Below the pieces are notes generated by a model, which ran no database searches, had not been told where the DNA came from, and worked only from the letters and a program-made list of their open reading frames with translations. From the NCBI RefSeq assembly GCF_002723615.1, contig NZ_KZ304955.1:134542-195357 (forward strand): 60,816 nt of DNA, written 5' to 3'. Below are positions 42,942-51,446 of this stretch, piece after piece. Source of the DNA: Limimaricola cinnabarinus. Lineage in GTDB: Bacteria > Pseudomonadota > Alphaproteobacteria > Rhodobacterales > Rhodobacteraceae. Position 1 is the first letter of the stretch. The number at the start of each line of letters is the position of its first letter. Both the position numbers and the translations under genes were made by a program.

Positions 42942-44590
42942 TATCGAGCTTGACCCAGGCCGAACGCGGGGCAGCAATGCTGATCACGCTCTCTGGCATG
43001 GTGGCGGGCCTTGCCATGGCCGCCGCCGGGCGGGGCGATCCGATGGGCGCGCATGGCTGGATCGTGCTGGCCTTCTTCGCGCTGTTCTTCGGCCTGCTGG
43101 TGCGCGCGGCCTACGAGACCGAGGCGCCCGAGGACCGCAGCCTCGCCTATTACGACGATCCGACCAAGGTCGGCATCCTGATCGCGCTTGCCTGGGCGGT
43201 GATCGCGATGGGCATGGGGCTCTGGGTCGCGGCGCAGCTGGCCTGGCCGGACCTGCGCTTCGACGCGGCATGGTCGGGCTTCGGACGGCTGCGCCCGGTC
43301 CATACCTCGGGCGTGATCTTCGGCTTCGGCGGCAACGCGCTGATCGCCACCTCGTTTCACATCATGCAGCGCACCTCGCGCGCGCGGATGCCCGGGCAGG
43401 TCGCGCCGTGGTTCGTGCTCTTCGGCTTCAACCTGTTCTGCCTGATCGCGGCGAGCGGCTACCTGATGGGGGTCACCCAGTCCAAGGAATACGCCGAGCC
43501 CGAATGGTATGCCGACATCTGGCTCGTGGTGGTCTGGGTGGTCTACTTCGTCCTCTACATCCGCACGCTGGCGCGCCGCCGCGAGCCGCATATCTACGTC
43601 GCCAACTGGTACTACCTCGCCTTCATCCTCGTCGTGGCGGTGCTGCACATCGTCAACAACCTCGCGGTGCCGGCCTCCTGGACCGGGGCCAAGAGCTACT
43701 CGGCCTTTTCTGGCGTGCAGGACGCGATGACCCAGTGGTGGTACGGGCACAACGCCGTCGCCTTCTTCCTGACCTCGGGCTTTCTGGGCATGCTCTACTA
43801 CTTCCTGCCCAAGCGGGCGGGGCGGCCGATCTATTCCTACCGCCTGTCGATCCTCTCCTTCTGGGGGATCACCTTCTTCTACATCTGGGCCGGCTCGCAC
43901 CACCTGCACTACACCGCGCTGCCGCATTGGGTGCAGACGCTGGGGATGACCTTCTCGGTGATGCTGCTGGTGCCGTCCTGGGCCAGCGCGGGCAACGCGC
44001 TGATGACGCTCAACGGCGCGTGGCGCAAGGTGCGCGACGACGCGACGCTGCGCTTCATGATGGTCGCGGCGGTGTTCTATGGCCTGTCGACCTTCGAGGG
44101 CTCCTTCATGGCGATCCGCCCGGTCAACGGGCTGTCGCATTACACCGACTGGACCATCGGCCATGTCCATGCGGGCGCGATGGGCTGGGTGGCGCTGATC
44201 ACCTTCGGCGCGATCTACGCGCTGGTGCCGGGGCTGTGGCGGCGCGAGACGATCTATTCTTGGAAGGCGGTGGAGTGGCACTTCTGGCTCGCCCTCGCCG
44301 GGACCGTCATCTACGTCTTCGCGATGTGGAACAGCGGCATCATCCAGGGGCTGATGTGGCGCACCTATGGCGAGAGCGGCACGCTGCTCTATTCCTTCAC
44401 CGACAGCCTCGTGGCGATGCACCCCTATTACGTCGCGCGCGCCTTCGGCGGCCTGCTCTTCGTCACCGGCGCGATCATCGGCGCATGGAACGTCGTCATG
44501 ACGATCCGCCACGTGCCGCGCCAGATCCCCGCGCAGGACCGGCCCACCACCCCAAAGACCATGGAGCCGGCGCTGCCGGCCGCGGAGTGA
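42938..44590 (+). CDS. ccoN: cbb3-type cytochrome c oxidase subunit I
   Basis: 550 residues, twelve-helix core. Haem and CuB ligands are in VHTSGVIFGFGGNALI (H112 as low-spin haem ligand), the WWYGHNAVAFF and GSHHLHYTALPHW region (CuB histidines), and WTIGHVHAGAMGW near the end. It lacks the GHPEV of aa3 oxidases, as expected for type C. High-affinity terminal oxidase for low oxygen. Coupled to ccoS, whose product it requires. Confidence 0.96.
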   Translation: MISSLTQAERGAAMLITLSGMVAGLAMAAAGRGDPMGAHGWIVLAFFALFFGLLVRAAYETEAPEDRSLAYYDDPTKVGILIALAWAVIAMGMGLWVAAQLAWPDLRFDAAWSGFGRLRPVHTSGVIFGFGGNALIATSFHIMQRTSRARMPGQVAPWFVLFGFNLFCLIAASGYLMGVTQSKEYAEPEWYADIWLVVVWVVYFVLYIRTLARRREPHIYVANWYYLAFILVVAVLHIVNNLAVPASWTGAKSYSAFSGVQDAMTQWWYGHNAVAFFLTSGFLGMLYYFLPKRAGRPIYSYRLSILSFWGITFFYIWAGSHHLHYTALPHWVQTLGMTFSVMLLVPSWASAGNALMTLNGAWRKVRDDATLRFMMVAAVFYGLSTFEGSFMAIRPVNGLSHYTDWTIGHVHAGAMGWVALITFGAIYALVPGLWRRETIYSWKAVEWHFWLALAGTVIYVFAMWNSGIIQGLMWRTYGESGTLLYSFTDSLVAMHPYYVARAFGGLLFVTGAIIGAWNVVMTIRHVPRQIPAQDRPTTPKTMEPALPAAE

Positions 44591-44594
44591 TCCG

Positions 44595-45464
44595 ATGAAG
44601 ACGCTGTTCAAACCCCTCCTGAAACCCTTTGCCGCCTTCTTCGAGGGCCATGCCAAGGCGCATTACCGGCTCGAGCGGCATTCGCTCGGCCTCACCGCCG
44701 CGATCATCGTCGCGGCCGGGATCGGCGGCTTCATCGAGATCGCGCCGCTCTTCACCATCGACGAGACGGTCGAGGCCGCGGCCGACATGCGGCTCTATAC
44801 CCCGCTCGAACAGGCCGGGCGCGACATCTACATCCGCGAGGGCTGCTATGCCTGCCACAGCCAGATGATCCGCGCCCTGCGCGACGAGGTGGAGCGTTAC
44901 GGCCCCTATTCGCTGGCCGCGGAGTCGCAATACGACCACCCGATGCTCTGGGGCTCCAAGCGGACGGGGCCGGATCTCGCCCGGCTGGGCGAGAAGTATT
45001 CCGATGACTGGCATGTGCGCCATCTCGTCGATCCGCGCGCGCTGGTGCCGGAATCGGTGATGCCGCATTACGCCTTCCTGCTCGATGCGGGGCTCGATGT
45101 CGAAAGCCTGCCCGACCGGCTGGCGGCGCTGCGCGCGGTGGGCGTGCCCTATAGCGAGGAGATGATCGCCCGGGCCTCGGCCGATGCGATCGGCCAGGCG
45201 CTGCCCGACACCGACCGCGCCGACGGGGTGATCGAGCGCTACGGCGAGGCGACCGCCGTGCGCCTGTTCGACGGCAGCGCCGACAGGGTGAGCGAGATGG
45301 ACGCGCTGGTGGCCTATCTGCAGGTGCTCGGGCGGCTCACCGATCTGCCCGCGCAGATCCAGCCCGCCCCCGATGCCGTGCCGGATGCGGCGCCGGATGC
45401 CCTGCGGGATGCGGCGGCGGATGCCGCGCCGGTCACCGCCCCGGTCACGTCTGCGGAGGGATGA
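44595..45464 (+). CDS. ccoO: cbb3-type cytochrome c oxidase subunit II (monohaem)
   Basis: 289 residues. One N-terminal helix anchors it; the haem c site is C84-Y-A-C87-H88 and the distal Met lies in VPESVMPHYAF. Passes electrons from CcoP to CcoN. The C-terminus carries an extra ~40-residue Asp/Ala/Pro-rich tail (near-repeats of DAVPDAAPDAL) not needed for the fold; usual length is about 240-250. Four bases after ccoN. Confidence 0.95.
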   Translation: MKTLFKPLLKPFAAFFEGHAKAHYRLERHSLGLTAAIIVAAGIGGFIEIAPLFTIDETVEAAADMRLYTPLEQAGRDIYIREGCYACHSQMIRALRDEVERYGPYSLAAESQYDHPMLWGSKRTGPDLARLGEKYSDDWHVRHLVDPRALVPESVMPHYAFLLDAGLDVESLPDRLAALRAVGVPYSEEMIARASADAIGQALPDTDRADGVIERYGEATAVRLFDGSADRVSEMDALVAYLQVLGRLTDLPAQIQPAPDAVPDAAPDALRDAAADAAPVTAPVTSAEG

Positions 45465-45466
45465 GC

Positions 45467-45637
45467 ATGGAAATCTCGCACGAGCTGTTCGTCGGCTTTT
45501 CCAAGTCCTTCGGGCTTTTCTACCTGATCGCCCTGTCGGTCGGGATCACGCTCTATGCCTTCTGGCCCTCCCTCGCGGGGCGGTTCGATAAGGCGGCGAA
45601 GAGCATTCTGGATGATGAGGACGGACCATGTCGGTAA
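45467..45637 (+). CDS. ccoQ: cbb3 oxidase small subunit CcoQ
   Basis: 56 residues. Single helix (SFGLFYLIALSVGITLYAFWP) followed by a short charged tail, the CcoQ pattern (FWPS-AGRFDKAAKSILDD-D). The ATG at 45467 has GGAGGG six bases upstream; an in-frame ATG at 45461 overlapping the ccoO stop is the alternative. It stabilises the CcoP-CcoNO association. The 3' end overlaps ccoP by 10 bases. Confidence 0.9.
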   Translation: MEISHELFVGFSKSFGLFYLIALSVGITLYAFWPSLAGRFDKAAKSILDDEDGPCR

Positions 45638-46500
45638 AGGACCGCGACCCGCTGACGGGTCATCAGACCACGGGGCACGAATGGGACGGGATCACCGAGC
45701 TGAACACCCGGGTGCCCCGCGCCGTCTGGATCGCCATCATCGTCACCCATGTCTGGGCGCTCGCCGTCTGGGTGCTCCTGCCCGCCTGGCCGCTGGTGTC
45801 GAGCTATACCAGGGGCATCCTCGGGATCGACCAGCAGCAGGAGGTCGAACAGGACATCCTGCGCGCCGGGCTCGCGCGGAGCGACTGGCTGTCCGCGATC
45901 GAGGAGATGCCGGTCGAGGAGATCCGCGCCGATCCCGCGCTGATGTCGCGGATCGCGGGCACGGCGCCCGCGCTCTTCGGCGACAACTGCGCCGCCTGCC
46001 ACGGTGCGGCGGCCACCGGCGGGCCGGGCTTTCCGAGCCTCGTCGACGACGCCTGGCTCTGGGGCGGCGACGCAAAGACGGTGATGGAGACGCTGCGCGT
46101 CGGCATCAACGCGCAGCACCCCGACACGCGATGGGCGCAGATGCTGGCCTTCGGGCGCGACGGCATGCTCTCGCGCAGCGAGATCCGCAGCGTGACGGGC
46201 CATGTCCGCGCGCTCTCGGGCGCCGAAATCGCGCCGGAACTCCGCGAGGCCGGGGCGACGATCTTCGCCGAAAACTGTTCGAGCTGCCACGGGGCCGAAG
46301 GGCGGGGCAACACCGATCTCGGCGCGCCGGACCTGACGGACGAGTTCTGGATCTATGGCGGTGACGAAAGCGCGGTCTACCGCACGATCTGGGATGGCCG
46401 GCAGGGTCTCATGCCCGCCTGGGAAGAGCGCCTGAGCCTTGCCGATCGCAAGATGCTCACCGTCTACCTGCAAGAGCTGGCAGCGGAGGCGGCGCCATGA
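45628..46500 (+). CDS. ccoP: cbb3-type cytochrome c oxidase subunit III (dihaem)
   Basis: 290 residues. N-terminal GHEWDGITELNTRVP and a membrane anchor, then two cytochrome c domains with haem sites C121-A-A-C124-H125 and C217-S-S-C220-H221. It receives electrons from soluble cytochrome c or the bc1 complex. Its stop overlaps the next start, which ties two uncharacterised genes to the operon. Confidence 0.96.
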   Translation: MSVKDRDPLTGHQTTGHEWDGITELNTRVPRAVWIAIIVTHVWALAVWVLLPAWPLVSSYTRGILGIDQQQEVEQDILRAGLARSDWLSAIEEMPVEEIRADPALMSRIAGTAPALFGDNCAACHGAAATGGPGFPSLVDDAWLWGGDAKTVMETLRVGINAQHPDTRWAQMLAFGRDGMLSRSEIRSVTGHVRALSGAEIAPELREAGATIFAENCSSCHGAEGRGNTDLGAPDLTDEFWIYGGDESAVYRTIWDGRQGLMPAWEERLSLADRKMLTVYLQELAAEAAP

Positions 46501-46685
46501 CGGCCCGGTTCGACACGCCGATGCGGGCGCGTCTCGCGGGCCTTGCGATCTGCCTTGCGGTGATCGCCGTCTTTGCCGGGGCCAATGCCCATCTCGTCGC
46601 CGTCTCCTTCGCCTCGCAGCCCGACTGCGTCCTGTCACCGACCATGGAAGGCGCCGCGTTCCGCGCGGCGAAACCCGCATGCTGA
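46497..46685 (+). CDS. Small membrane protein coupled to ccoP (uncharacterised)
   Basis: 62 residues: short basic N-terminus (MTARFDTPMRARLA), one helix (GLAICLAVIAVFAGANAHLV), then a periplasmic tail with SFASQPDC and a final AAKPAC, giving two cysteines. I recall similar SQPDC-type small proteins in other Rhodobacteraceae but no assigned function. Overlaps ccoP by 4 bases and the DUF2189 gene by 7. The topology with two outside cysteines and the missing ccoH/ccoG in this operon make a maturation or copper-handling role conceivable, but that is a guess. Confidence 0.8.
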   Translation: MTARFDTPMRARLAGLAICLAVIAVFAGANAHLVAVSFASQPDCVLSPTMEGAAFRAAKPAC

Positions 46686-47560
46686 GCAACCGCACCGACC
46701 CGCCGCCGCCCGACAACCCGCATGCCAAGGGCGCGATCCCCAAGGTCGTGCCGCCGCTGCCGACCCCGAACCCGCATGCCCGCCACCTGCCCGCAAGCAC
46801 CGCCCTGGGCTGGCTGAACGCAGGGTGGCGCGACCTGCGCGCCGATCCCGGTCCCAGCCTTGCCTACGGGACAGGCGTCTTCTTGCTCTCGGCCTCGATC
46901 GTCTGGCTGATGGTCCGGCTCGGGCTCGACTATGCGCTGTTTCCGGCGCTGGCGGGCTTCATGGTGATCGGCCCGCTCATTGCCAGCGGCCTTTACGAAA
47001 AGAGCCGCCGCCTCGAGCAAGGCAGAAGAACGCGGCTGGGGCAGATGCTCCTGGTCCGGCCCCGTTCGGGCCATCAGGCGCTGTTCATGGGGGTGCTGCT
47101 GCTGGGGCTGTTCCTGCTGTGGATGCGCGCGGCGGTGCTGATCTATGCGCTGTTCTTCGGCATCAATCCCTTTCCCGGCATGGACGAGATCGTGCCGATG
47201 CTGTTCCTGACGCCGACGGGATGGGCGCTGTTGCTGGTGGGCGGCTCGGTGGGCGCGCTGTTCGCCGCTTTCGCCTTCGCGATCAGCGTGTTCGGGGTGC
47301 CGATGCTGCTTCAGGAAAGAACCGACGCGCTCTCGGCGCTGGGGATCAGCATGGCGATGGTGTGGAACAACCTGGCCGTCATGCTGGCCTGGGGCACCAT
47401 CGTCTTCGCGCTGTTCCTGGTATGCGTTCTGACCGCCTTCGCGGGGCTGATCCTCGTGTTTCCCGTGCTCGGCCATGCCAGCTGGCACGCCTACCGCGCG
47501 ATCCGCGCCGATGAGCGGCAGACCGGCGAGGCCGAGCGCATGTTCATCCGCCCGGCCTGA
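46679..47560 (+). CDS. DUF2189 membrane protein
   Basis: 293 residues. Proline-rich N-terminus (PPPPDNPHAKGAIPKVVPP-type) facing the cytoplasm, then about six membrane helices. Family features are ALGWLNAGWRDLRADPGPSLAYG near residue 40, FMVIGPLIASGLYEKSRRLE and FPVLGHASWHAYRAI. DUF2189 has no assigned function; members are often found near cbb3 genes in this group as far as I recall. It overlaps the preceding small gene (ATGCTGA), so it is the last gene of the cco operon. Confidence 0.85.
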   Translation: MLSNRTDPPPPDNPHAKGAIPKVVPPLPTPNPHARHLPASTALGWLNAGWRDLRADPGPSLAYGTGVFLLSASIVWLMVRLGLDYALFPALAGFMVIGPLIASGLYEKSRRLEQGRRTRLGQMLLVRPRSGHQALFMGVLLLGLFLLWMRAAVLIYALFFGINPFPGMDEIVPMLFLTPTGWALLLVGGSVGALFAAFAFAISVFGVPMLLQERTDALSALGISMAMVWNNLAVMLAWGTIVFALFLVCVLTAFAGLILVFPVLGHASWHAYRAIRADERQTGEAERMFIRPA

Positions 47561-47577
47561 ACCGGCGCGCGCCCGCC

Positions 47578-47612
47578 GGGCCTCCTGCGGAGGAGGCCCC
47601 CGCAGGAGGCCC
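47578..47612 (+). terminator. Strong hairpin after the cbb3 operon
   Basis: Perfect 13-bp arms GGGCCTCCTGCGG (47578-47590) and CCGCAGGAGGCCC (47600-47612) with a 9-base loop, 18 bases after the DUF2189 stop. No T-run follows, so it may protect the mRNA 3' end or act with Rho. Confidence 0.6.
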
Positions 47613-47652
47613 GACCTGATCCTGGGCAAGGCGGGGCGGCCCCGCAGGGCGC

Positions 47653-47673
47653 ATGACGTCATGGCCGGCCATG
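47653..47673. promoter_or_regulatory. Overlapping palindromes upstream of the HemG-like gene
   Basis: ATGACGTCAT (47653-47662) overlaps CATGGCCGGCCATG (47660-47673); both are perfect. They lie ~32 bases before the start codon, inside the likely promoter. The binding factor is unknown and neither is an FNR box. Confidence 0.45.
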
Positions 47674-47704
47674 ATCGGCCCCCATCCTCAACAGGAGATC
47701 CGCA

Positions 47705-48274
47705 ATGAAGATCGTCATCCTCTTTGCAAGCCTCGAAGGGCAAACCCGGAAGATCGCTCATTTCGCGCGGGACATGCTGCGCGAGGCGGGCCACGATGTC
47801 GCGCTGTTCGATGCCGCGGACAAGACGGCCAGCATCGATCTCGAGAGCGCCGACAGGATCGTTCTTGCCGGGTCGGTCCATGAAAGACGCCATCCCATGG
47901 CGCTCGAGGTGTTTCTGGCCGCGCACCGGCACGCCTTGGAAGCCCGTCCGACGCTCATGATCTCCGTCAGCCTCAGCGCCGCTTTCCCGGAAGGCCTTGA
48001 GGAGGCAGAGGATTATCTGGTCGAGATGATGATGCGCACCCGCTTCACGCCGCGCCATCGCGCATTGGTCGCGGGCGCCGTTCGCATCAGGAAATACGAC
48101 TACTTCGCGCGGCAGGTGGTGCGGCATGTCGTGATGCGCGGGCGCGATTACGACCCCGACGAGGAAGAGCACGAATTCACCGACTGGGCCGGGCTGAGGG
48201 CCATCCTGAAGGACTTCATGTCGCCGCGGCCGATCGGCTCGCTGGCGCCGGTCGCCGGGCCCGCTTCGGCCTGA
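47705..48274 (+). CDS. hemG: Flavodoxin-domain protein, HemG-type protoporphyrinogen oxidase-like
   Basis: 189 residues. The N-terminus has a flavodoxin FMN loop (ILFASLEGQTRKIAHF), then VLAGSVHERRHPMALEVFL and ISVSLSAAFPEG, as in HemG, the menaquinone-linked flavodoxin that oxidises protoporphyrinogen IX. C-terminal TDWAGLRAILKDFM also fits. Alphaproteobacteria usually use HemJ, so this could be an extra flavodoxin with another partner. Placement beside the cbb3 operon, which needs haem, supports a link to haem supply under low oxygen. Confidence 0.7.
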   Translation: MKIVILFASLEGQTRKIAHFARDMLREAGHDVALFDAADKTASIDLESADRIVLAGSVHERRHPMALEVFLAAHRHALEARPTLMISVSLSAAFPEGLEEAEDYLVEMMMRTRFTPRHRALVAGAVRIRKYDYFARQVVRHVVMRGRDYDPDEEEHEFTDWAGLRAILKDFMSPRPIGSLAPVAGPASA

Positions 48275-48793
48275 GCCGAAGGGCTTTTCCCCGGAGCATT
48301 CCGAACCGCAGGGACCGGGCCGGAGGCACGATGGTTCGGGACAGGCCCGGGCCGCCGAAGCTACGCCCCTCACCGATGGCCGCGACACGCGCACGCGCGA
48401 AAATCGGAGCGATGCCCGTGTTCTCCACCGGGCGCGGCATGTCGCCGTCCCGCCCGGCATGGGGCCGGGTCTCGGCATCGAGGCTGCCCCCCCGGTCGTC
48501 GATCTTCGCCACCTCACGCGCCATGCCGGGCATTCCATCGGCGCTTCCGGTTTCGAATGGCTGTCCAAGCGCCTTTCGGAAACCCTATCGGCCGATGCCT
48601 ATACCGCGCCCCATCAGGAAACCGCGCGCTTGATCCGCGAGACAGGCGCGGCCCCGGATCGGTCGTTCGCGCGCCCCCGCGCGACGCGCCGCTCTCGACC
48701 GTGCTCCGGGGCGGGCTATACCTGCGGCCTCGGTGCGGATCGCGGTGCCGCCCCGCCGCCGGTCCCGAGGCCGCGGCGGGCGAAGGATCGCGC
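48275..48793. other. Long gap with coding-like but unassigned sequence
   Basis: A plus-strand frame is open from inside hemG to a stop at 48797. Its middle part, from ~48370 to ~48650, looks coding-like (VVDLRHLTRHAGHSIG, FEWLSKRLSETLSADAYTA, QETARLIRETG) with G/C-ending codons, but the only usual start is ATG 48459, without a good ribosome binding site. The product (112 residues) ends in low-complexity sequence and overlaps the SDR gene by four bases. I recognise no family. It may be a remnant of a decayed gene. Confidence 0.35.
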
Positions 48794-49531
48794 CTAGCCG
48801 CGGCCGATGAAGGGCATCTTGGTCGCCATGACGTTCATGAACTGCACATTGGCCTCGGGCGGCAGCGACGCCATGTGCAGCACCGCGTCGGCCACGTGGC
48901 CCACATCCATCACCGCCTCGATGGCGGTGGAGCCGTCGGCCTGCGGCACGCCGCGGGTCATCGCCTCGGCCATGTCGGTGAGCGCGTTGCCGATGTCGAT
49001 CTGGCCGCAGGCGATGTCGAAGCGCCGCCCGTCGAGCGAGAGCGTCCGCGTCAGCCCGGTCACCGCGTGCTTGGACATGGTGTAGGGCGCCGAGCCGGGG
49101 CGCGGCACATGCGCCGAGATCGAACCGTTGTTGATGATCCGCCCGCCCTGCGGGTCCTGCCGGCGCATCAGCCCGAAGGCCCCGCGCGCGACGAGGAACA
49201 TGCCGGTGATGTTGGTGTCGCAGACCTTGAGCCAGTCCTCGACCGATATCTCGTCGATCGGGCGGCCCGGCACGTTGGTGCCGGCGTTGTTGAAGAGCGC
49301 GTCGAGACGGCCCCATTGCCCCTCGATCGCGGCGAACAGCGCCTCGACCGAAGCGGGGTCGGTCACGTCGCAGCTTTGCACCAGCGCGGCGTCATGGCCT
49401 TCCGCCGTCTCGTGAAGCGGCGCCTCGCGCCGCCCGGTCAGCGCCACGCGCCAGCCCGCCTGGAGAAAACGGCGCGCCGTGGCGCGGCCGATGCCGCTGC
49501 CCGCGCCGGTGATCAGGATGGTCTTGCTCAT
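48794..49531 (-). CDS. Short-chain dehydrogenase/reductase
   Basis: 245 residues. NAD(P)-binding [20 protein letters not shown] at ~81, and the catalytic set S137, Y150 and K154 ([15 protein letters not shown]). Three start codons stand in a row (TTG, ATG, ATG); I chose the second ATG for the better distance from GAGGA. It follows the sugar-acid dehydratase gene after 9 bases, so it probably acts in the same pathway, oxidising a sugar, aldonate or intermediate. Substrate not readable. Confidence 0.85.
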   Translation of the reverse strand: MSKTILITGAGSGIGRATARRFLQAGWRVALTGRREAPLHETAEGHDAALVQSCDVTDPASVEALFAAIEGQWGRLDALFNNAGTNVPGRPIDEISVEDWLKVCDTNITGMFLVARGAFGLMRRQDPQGGRIINNGSISAHVPRPGSAPYTMSKHAVTGLTRTLSLDGRRFDIACGQIDIGNALTDMAEAMTRGVPQADGSTAIEAVMDVGHVADAVLHMASLPPEANVQFMNVMATKMPFIGRG

Positions 49532-49540
49532 CATCAATCC

Positions 49541-51319
49541 TCAGTGGTTGTCGCGCGGCAGGTCGCGGCCGACCTTGTGATAGGCCGTCGCCAGTTCGAG
49601 ACAGCCGCCATCGGCAAGCTGGCCGACGTTTTTGCGGTAGATCTCCTGCCACGGCGTCTGGTTGCGCAACTCGGGCGGCGACCATGCGGCGCGGCGCGCC
49701 TCCCATTCGGCATCGTCCACAAGCGCATCGAGCCGGCAGGCCCCGAGATCGAGCCGCACCCTGTCGCCGGTCTTCAAAAGCGCCAGACCGCCGCCCACCA
49801 CCGCCTCGGGCGAGGCGTTGAGGATCGAGGGGCTCTCGGAAGTGCCCGATTGCCGCCCGTCGCCCACCGTGGGCAGGTGGTTGACCCCGGCCTTCAGCAC
49901 CGCGTCGGGCGGCTGCATGTTCACCACCTCGGCCGAGCCGGGATAGCCGACGCAGCCGACGCCGCGGATGAAGAGGATCGTCTCGGCGTCGATCTCCAGC
50001 GCCGGATCGTTGATCCGCTCGTGGTAATCCTCGGGACCTTCGAACACCACGGCGCGCGCCTCATAGATGCCCTCATGGCCGGGGCGTTCGAGATAGCGTT
50101 CGCGGAACCCCTTGGAGATCACGGAGGTCTTCATCAGCGCGCTGTCGAAGAGGTTGCCCGAGAGCACCAGGAAGCCCGCATTGATCCGCAGCGGCGCGTC
50201 ATGCGGCAGGATCACGTCGGTGTCTCGGCTTTCCCAGCCTTCGAGGGTCTCGCCCATGCTCCGGCCCGAGGCGGTCATCGCGCCTTCATGCAGGCGGCCC
50301 GCCTTTTTCAGCTCGCCCATCACCGCGGGCACCCCGCCCGCGCGAAAGAAGCTTTCGCCCAGATATGTGCCCGCGGGCTGCATGTTGACCAGAAGCGGCA
50401 CGTCGAAGCCGATCTTCTGCCAGTCGGTGACGTCGAGCGGCACGCCCGCATGCCGCGCCACGGCCTGAAGATGCGGCGGCGCATTGGTCGAGCCGCCGAT
50501 CGCGGAGTTGACGATGATGGCGTTCTCGAAGGCCTCGCGGGTCAGGATGTCGGAGGGCTTGAGGTCCTCATGCACCATGCCGACGATGCGGCGGCCCGTC
50601 TCGTAGGCCATGTTCATCCGCTCGCGGAAGGGCGCGGGGATCGCCGAATTGCCCGGCAGCGTCATGCCGAGCGCCTCTGCCATGGCGTTCATCGTGCTTG
50701 CCGTGCCCATGGTGTTGCAATGGCCAAGCGAGGGCGCGGAGGCGCAGACCCGGCCCATGAACTCGTCATAGTCGATCCTGCCCTCGGCCAAGAGGCGGCG
50801 GCTTTCCCAGATGATCGTGCCAGAGCCCGCGCGCTCGCCCTTCCACCAGCCATCGAGCATCGGCCCGCCATTGAGCGCGATGGCGGGGAGGTCGACCGTC
50901 GCCGCGCCCATCAGCATGGCGGGCGTGGTCTTGTCGCAGCCGGTGGTCAGCACCACCCCGTCGATCGGGTAGCCATGCAGCACCTCGACGAGGCCGAGAT
51001 ACGACAGGTTGCGGTCGAGCGCGGCGGTGGGCCGCTTGCCCGTCTCCTGGATCGGGTGGACCGGGAACTCCATCGGGATGCCGCCCGCGTCGCGGATGCC
51101 CGCCTTGATCCGGTCCATCAGGAAGACGTGGATCTTGTTGCAGGGCGCGATGTCGCTGCCGGTCTGGGCGATGCCGATCACCGGGCGCTCGCCCTGAAGC
51201 TCGCCTTGGGTATAGCCCTGGTTCTGGTAGCGCTCGACGTAAAGCGCGGTCATGCCGGGGTTGTTGGGGTTGTCGAACCATTCCTGGCTGCGGAACTTGC
51301 GCCTGGCGCGGGTGTCCAT
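49541..51319 (-). CDS. IlvD/Edd-family sugar-acid dehydratase (xylonate/arabinonate type)
   Basis: 592 residues. Three cysteines for the [2Fe-2S] cluster: C60 ([10 protein letters not shown]), C128 in [12 protein letters not shown] with its Lys, and C201 in [13 protein letters not shown]. These spacings fit the pentonate dehydratase branch (for example L-arabinonate or D-xylonate dehydratase) better than the branched-chain amino-acid enzyme. The C-terminal part has [16 protein letters not shown] with the catalytic Ser region. It converts an aldonate to a 2-keto-3-deoxy acid. The promoter contains a TGGTATACCA palindrome shared with azlC. The substrate among C5/C6 acids is open. Confidence 0.88.
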   Translation of the reverse strand: MDTRARRKFRSQEWFDNPNNPGMTALYVERYQNQGYTQGELQGERPVIGIAQTGSDIAPCNKIHVFLMDRIKAGIRDAGGIPMEFPVHPIQETGKRPTAALDRNLSYLGLVEVLHGYPIDGVVLTTGCDKTTPAMLMGAATVDLPAIALNGGPMLDGWWKGERAGSGTIIWESRRLLAEGRIDYDEFMGRVCASAPSLGHCNTMGTASTMNAMAEALGMTLPGNSAIPAPFRERMNMAYETGRRIVGMVHEDLKPSDILTREAFENAIIVNSAIGGSTNAPPHLQAVARHAGVPLDVTDWQKIGFDVPLLVNMQPAGTYLGESFFRAGGVPAVMGELKKAGRLHEGAMTASGRSMGETLEGWESRDTDVILPHDAPLRINAGFLVLSGNLFDSALMKTSVISKGFRERYLERPGHEGIYEARAVVFEGPEDYHERINDPALEIDAETILFIRGVGCVGYPGSAEVVNMQPPDAVLKAGVNHLPTVGDGRQSGTSESPSILNASPEAVVGGGLALLKTGDRVRLDLGACRLDALVDDAEWEARRAAWSPPELRNQTPWQEIYRKNVGQLADGGCLELATAYHKVGRDLPRDNH

Positions 51320-51387
51320 GGCCGTCTCCTCTTGTCGGCAAGGGGGCCATCGCGGGCCGCCAATCTGCTTGTGGCAGGATCGTCAAA

Positions 51388-51397
51388 TGGTATACCA
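51388..51397. promoter_or_regulatory. GntR-type operator, copy 1 (dehydratase/azlC)
   Basis: Perfect palindrome TGGTATACCA in the 127-base divergent gap, 69 bases from the dehydratase start and 50 bases from azlC. Same sequence as copy 3 and one base different from copy 2. Form agrees with FadR/FCD-type GntR sites. Confidence 0.7.
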
Positions 51398-51446
51398 CGC
51401 GCAAGGGCCAATCCGCCCGCCGACGTCCCGTGACCGGAGCCACCCG

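Noticed and set aside
47613-47640. FNR box before the HemG-like gene
   Set aside because: CTGAT-N4-GGCAA matches only 7 of 10 consensus positions.
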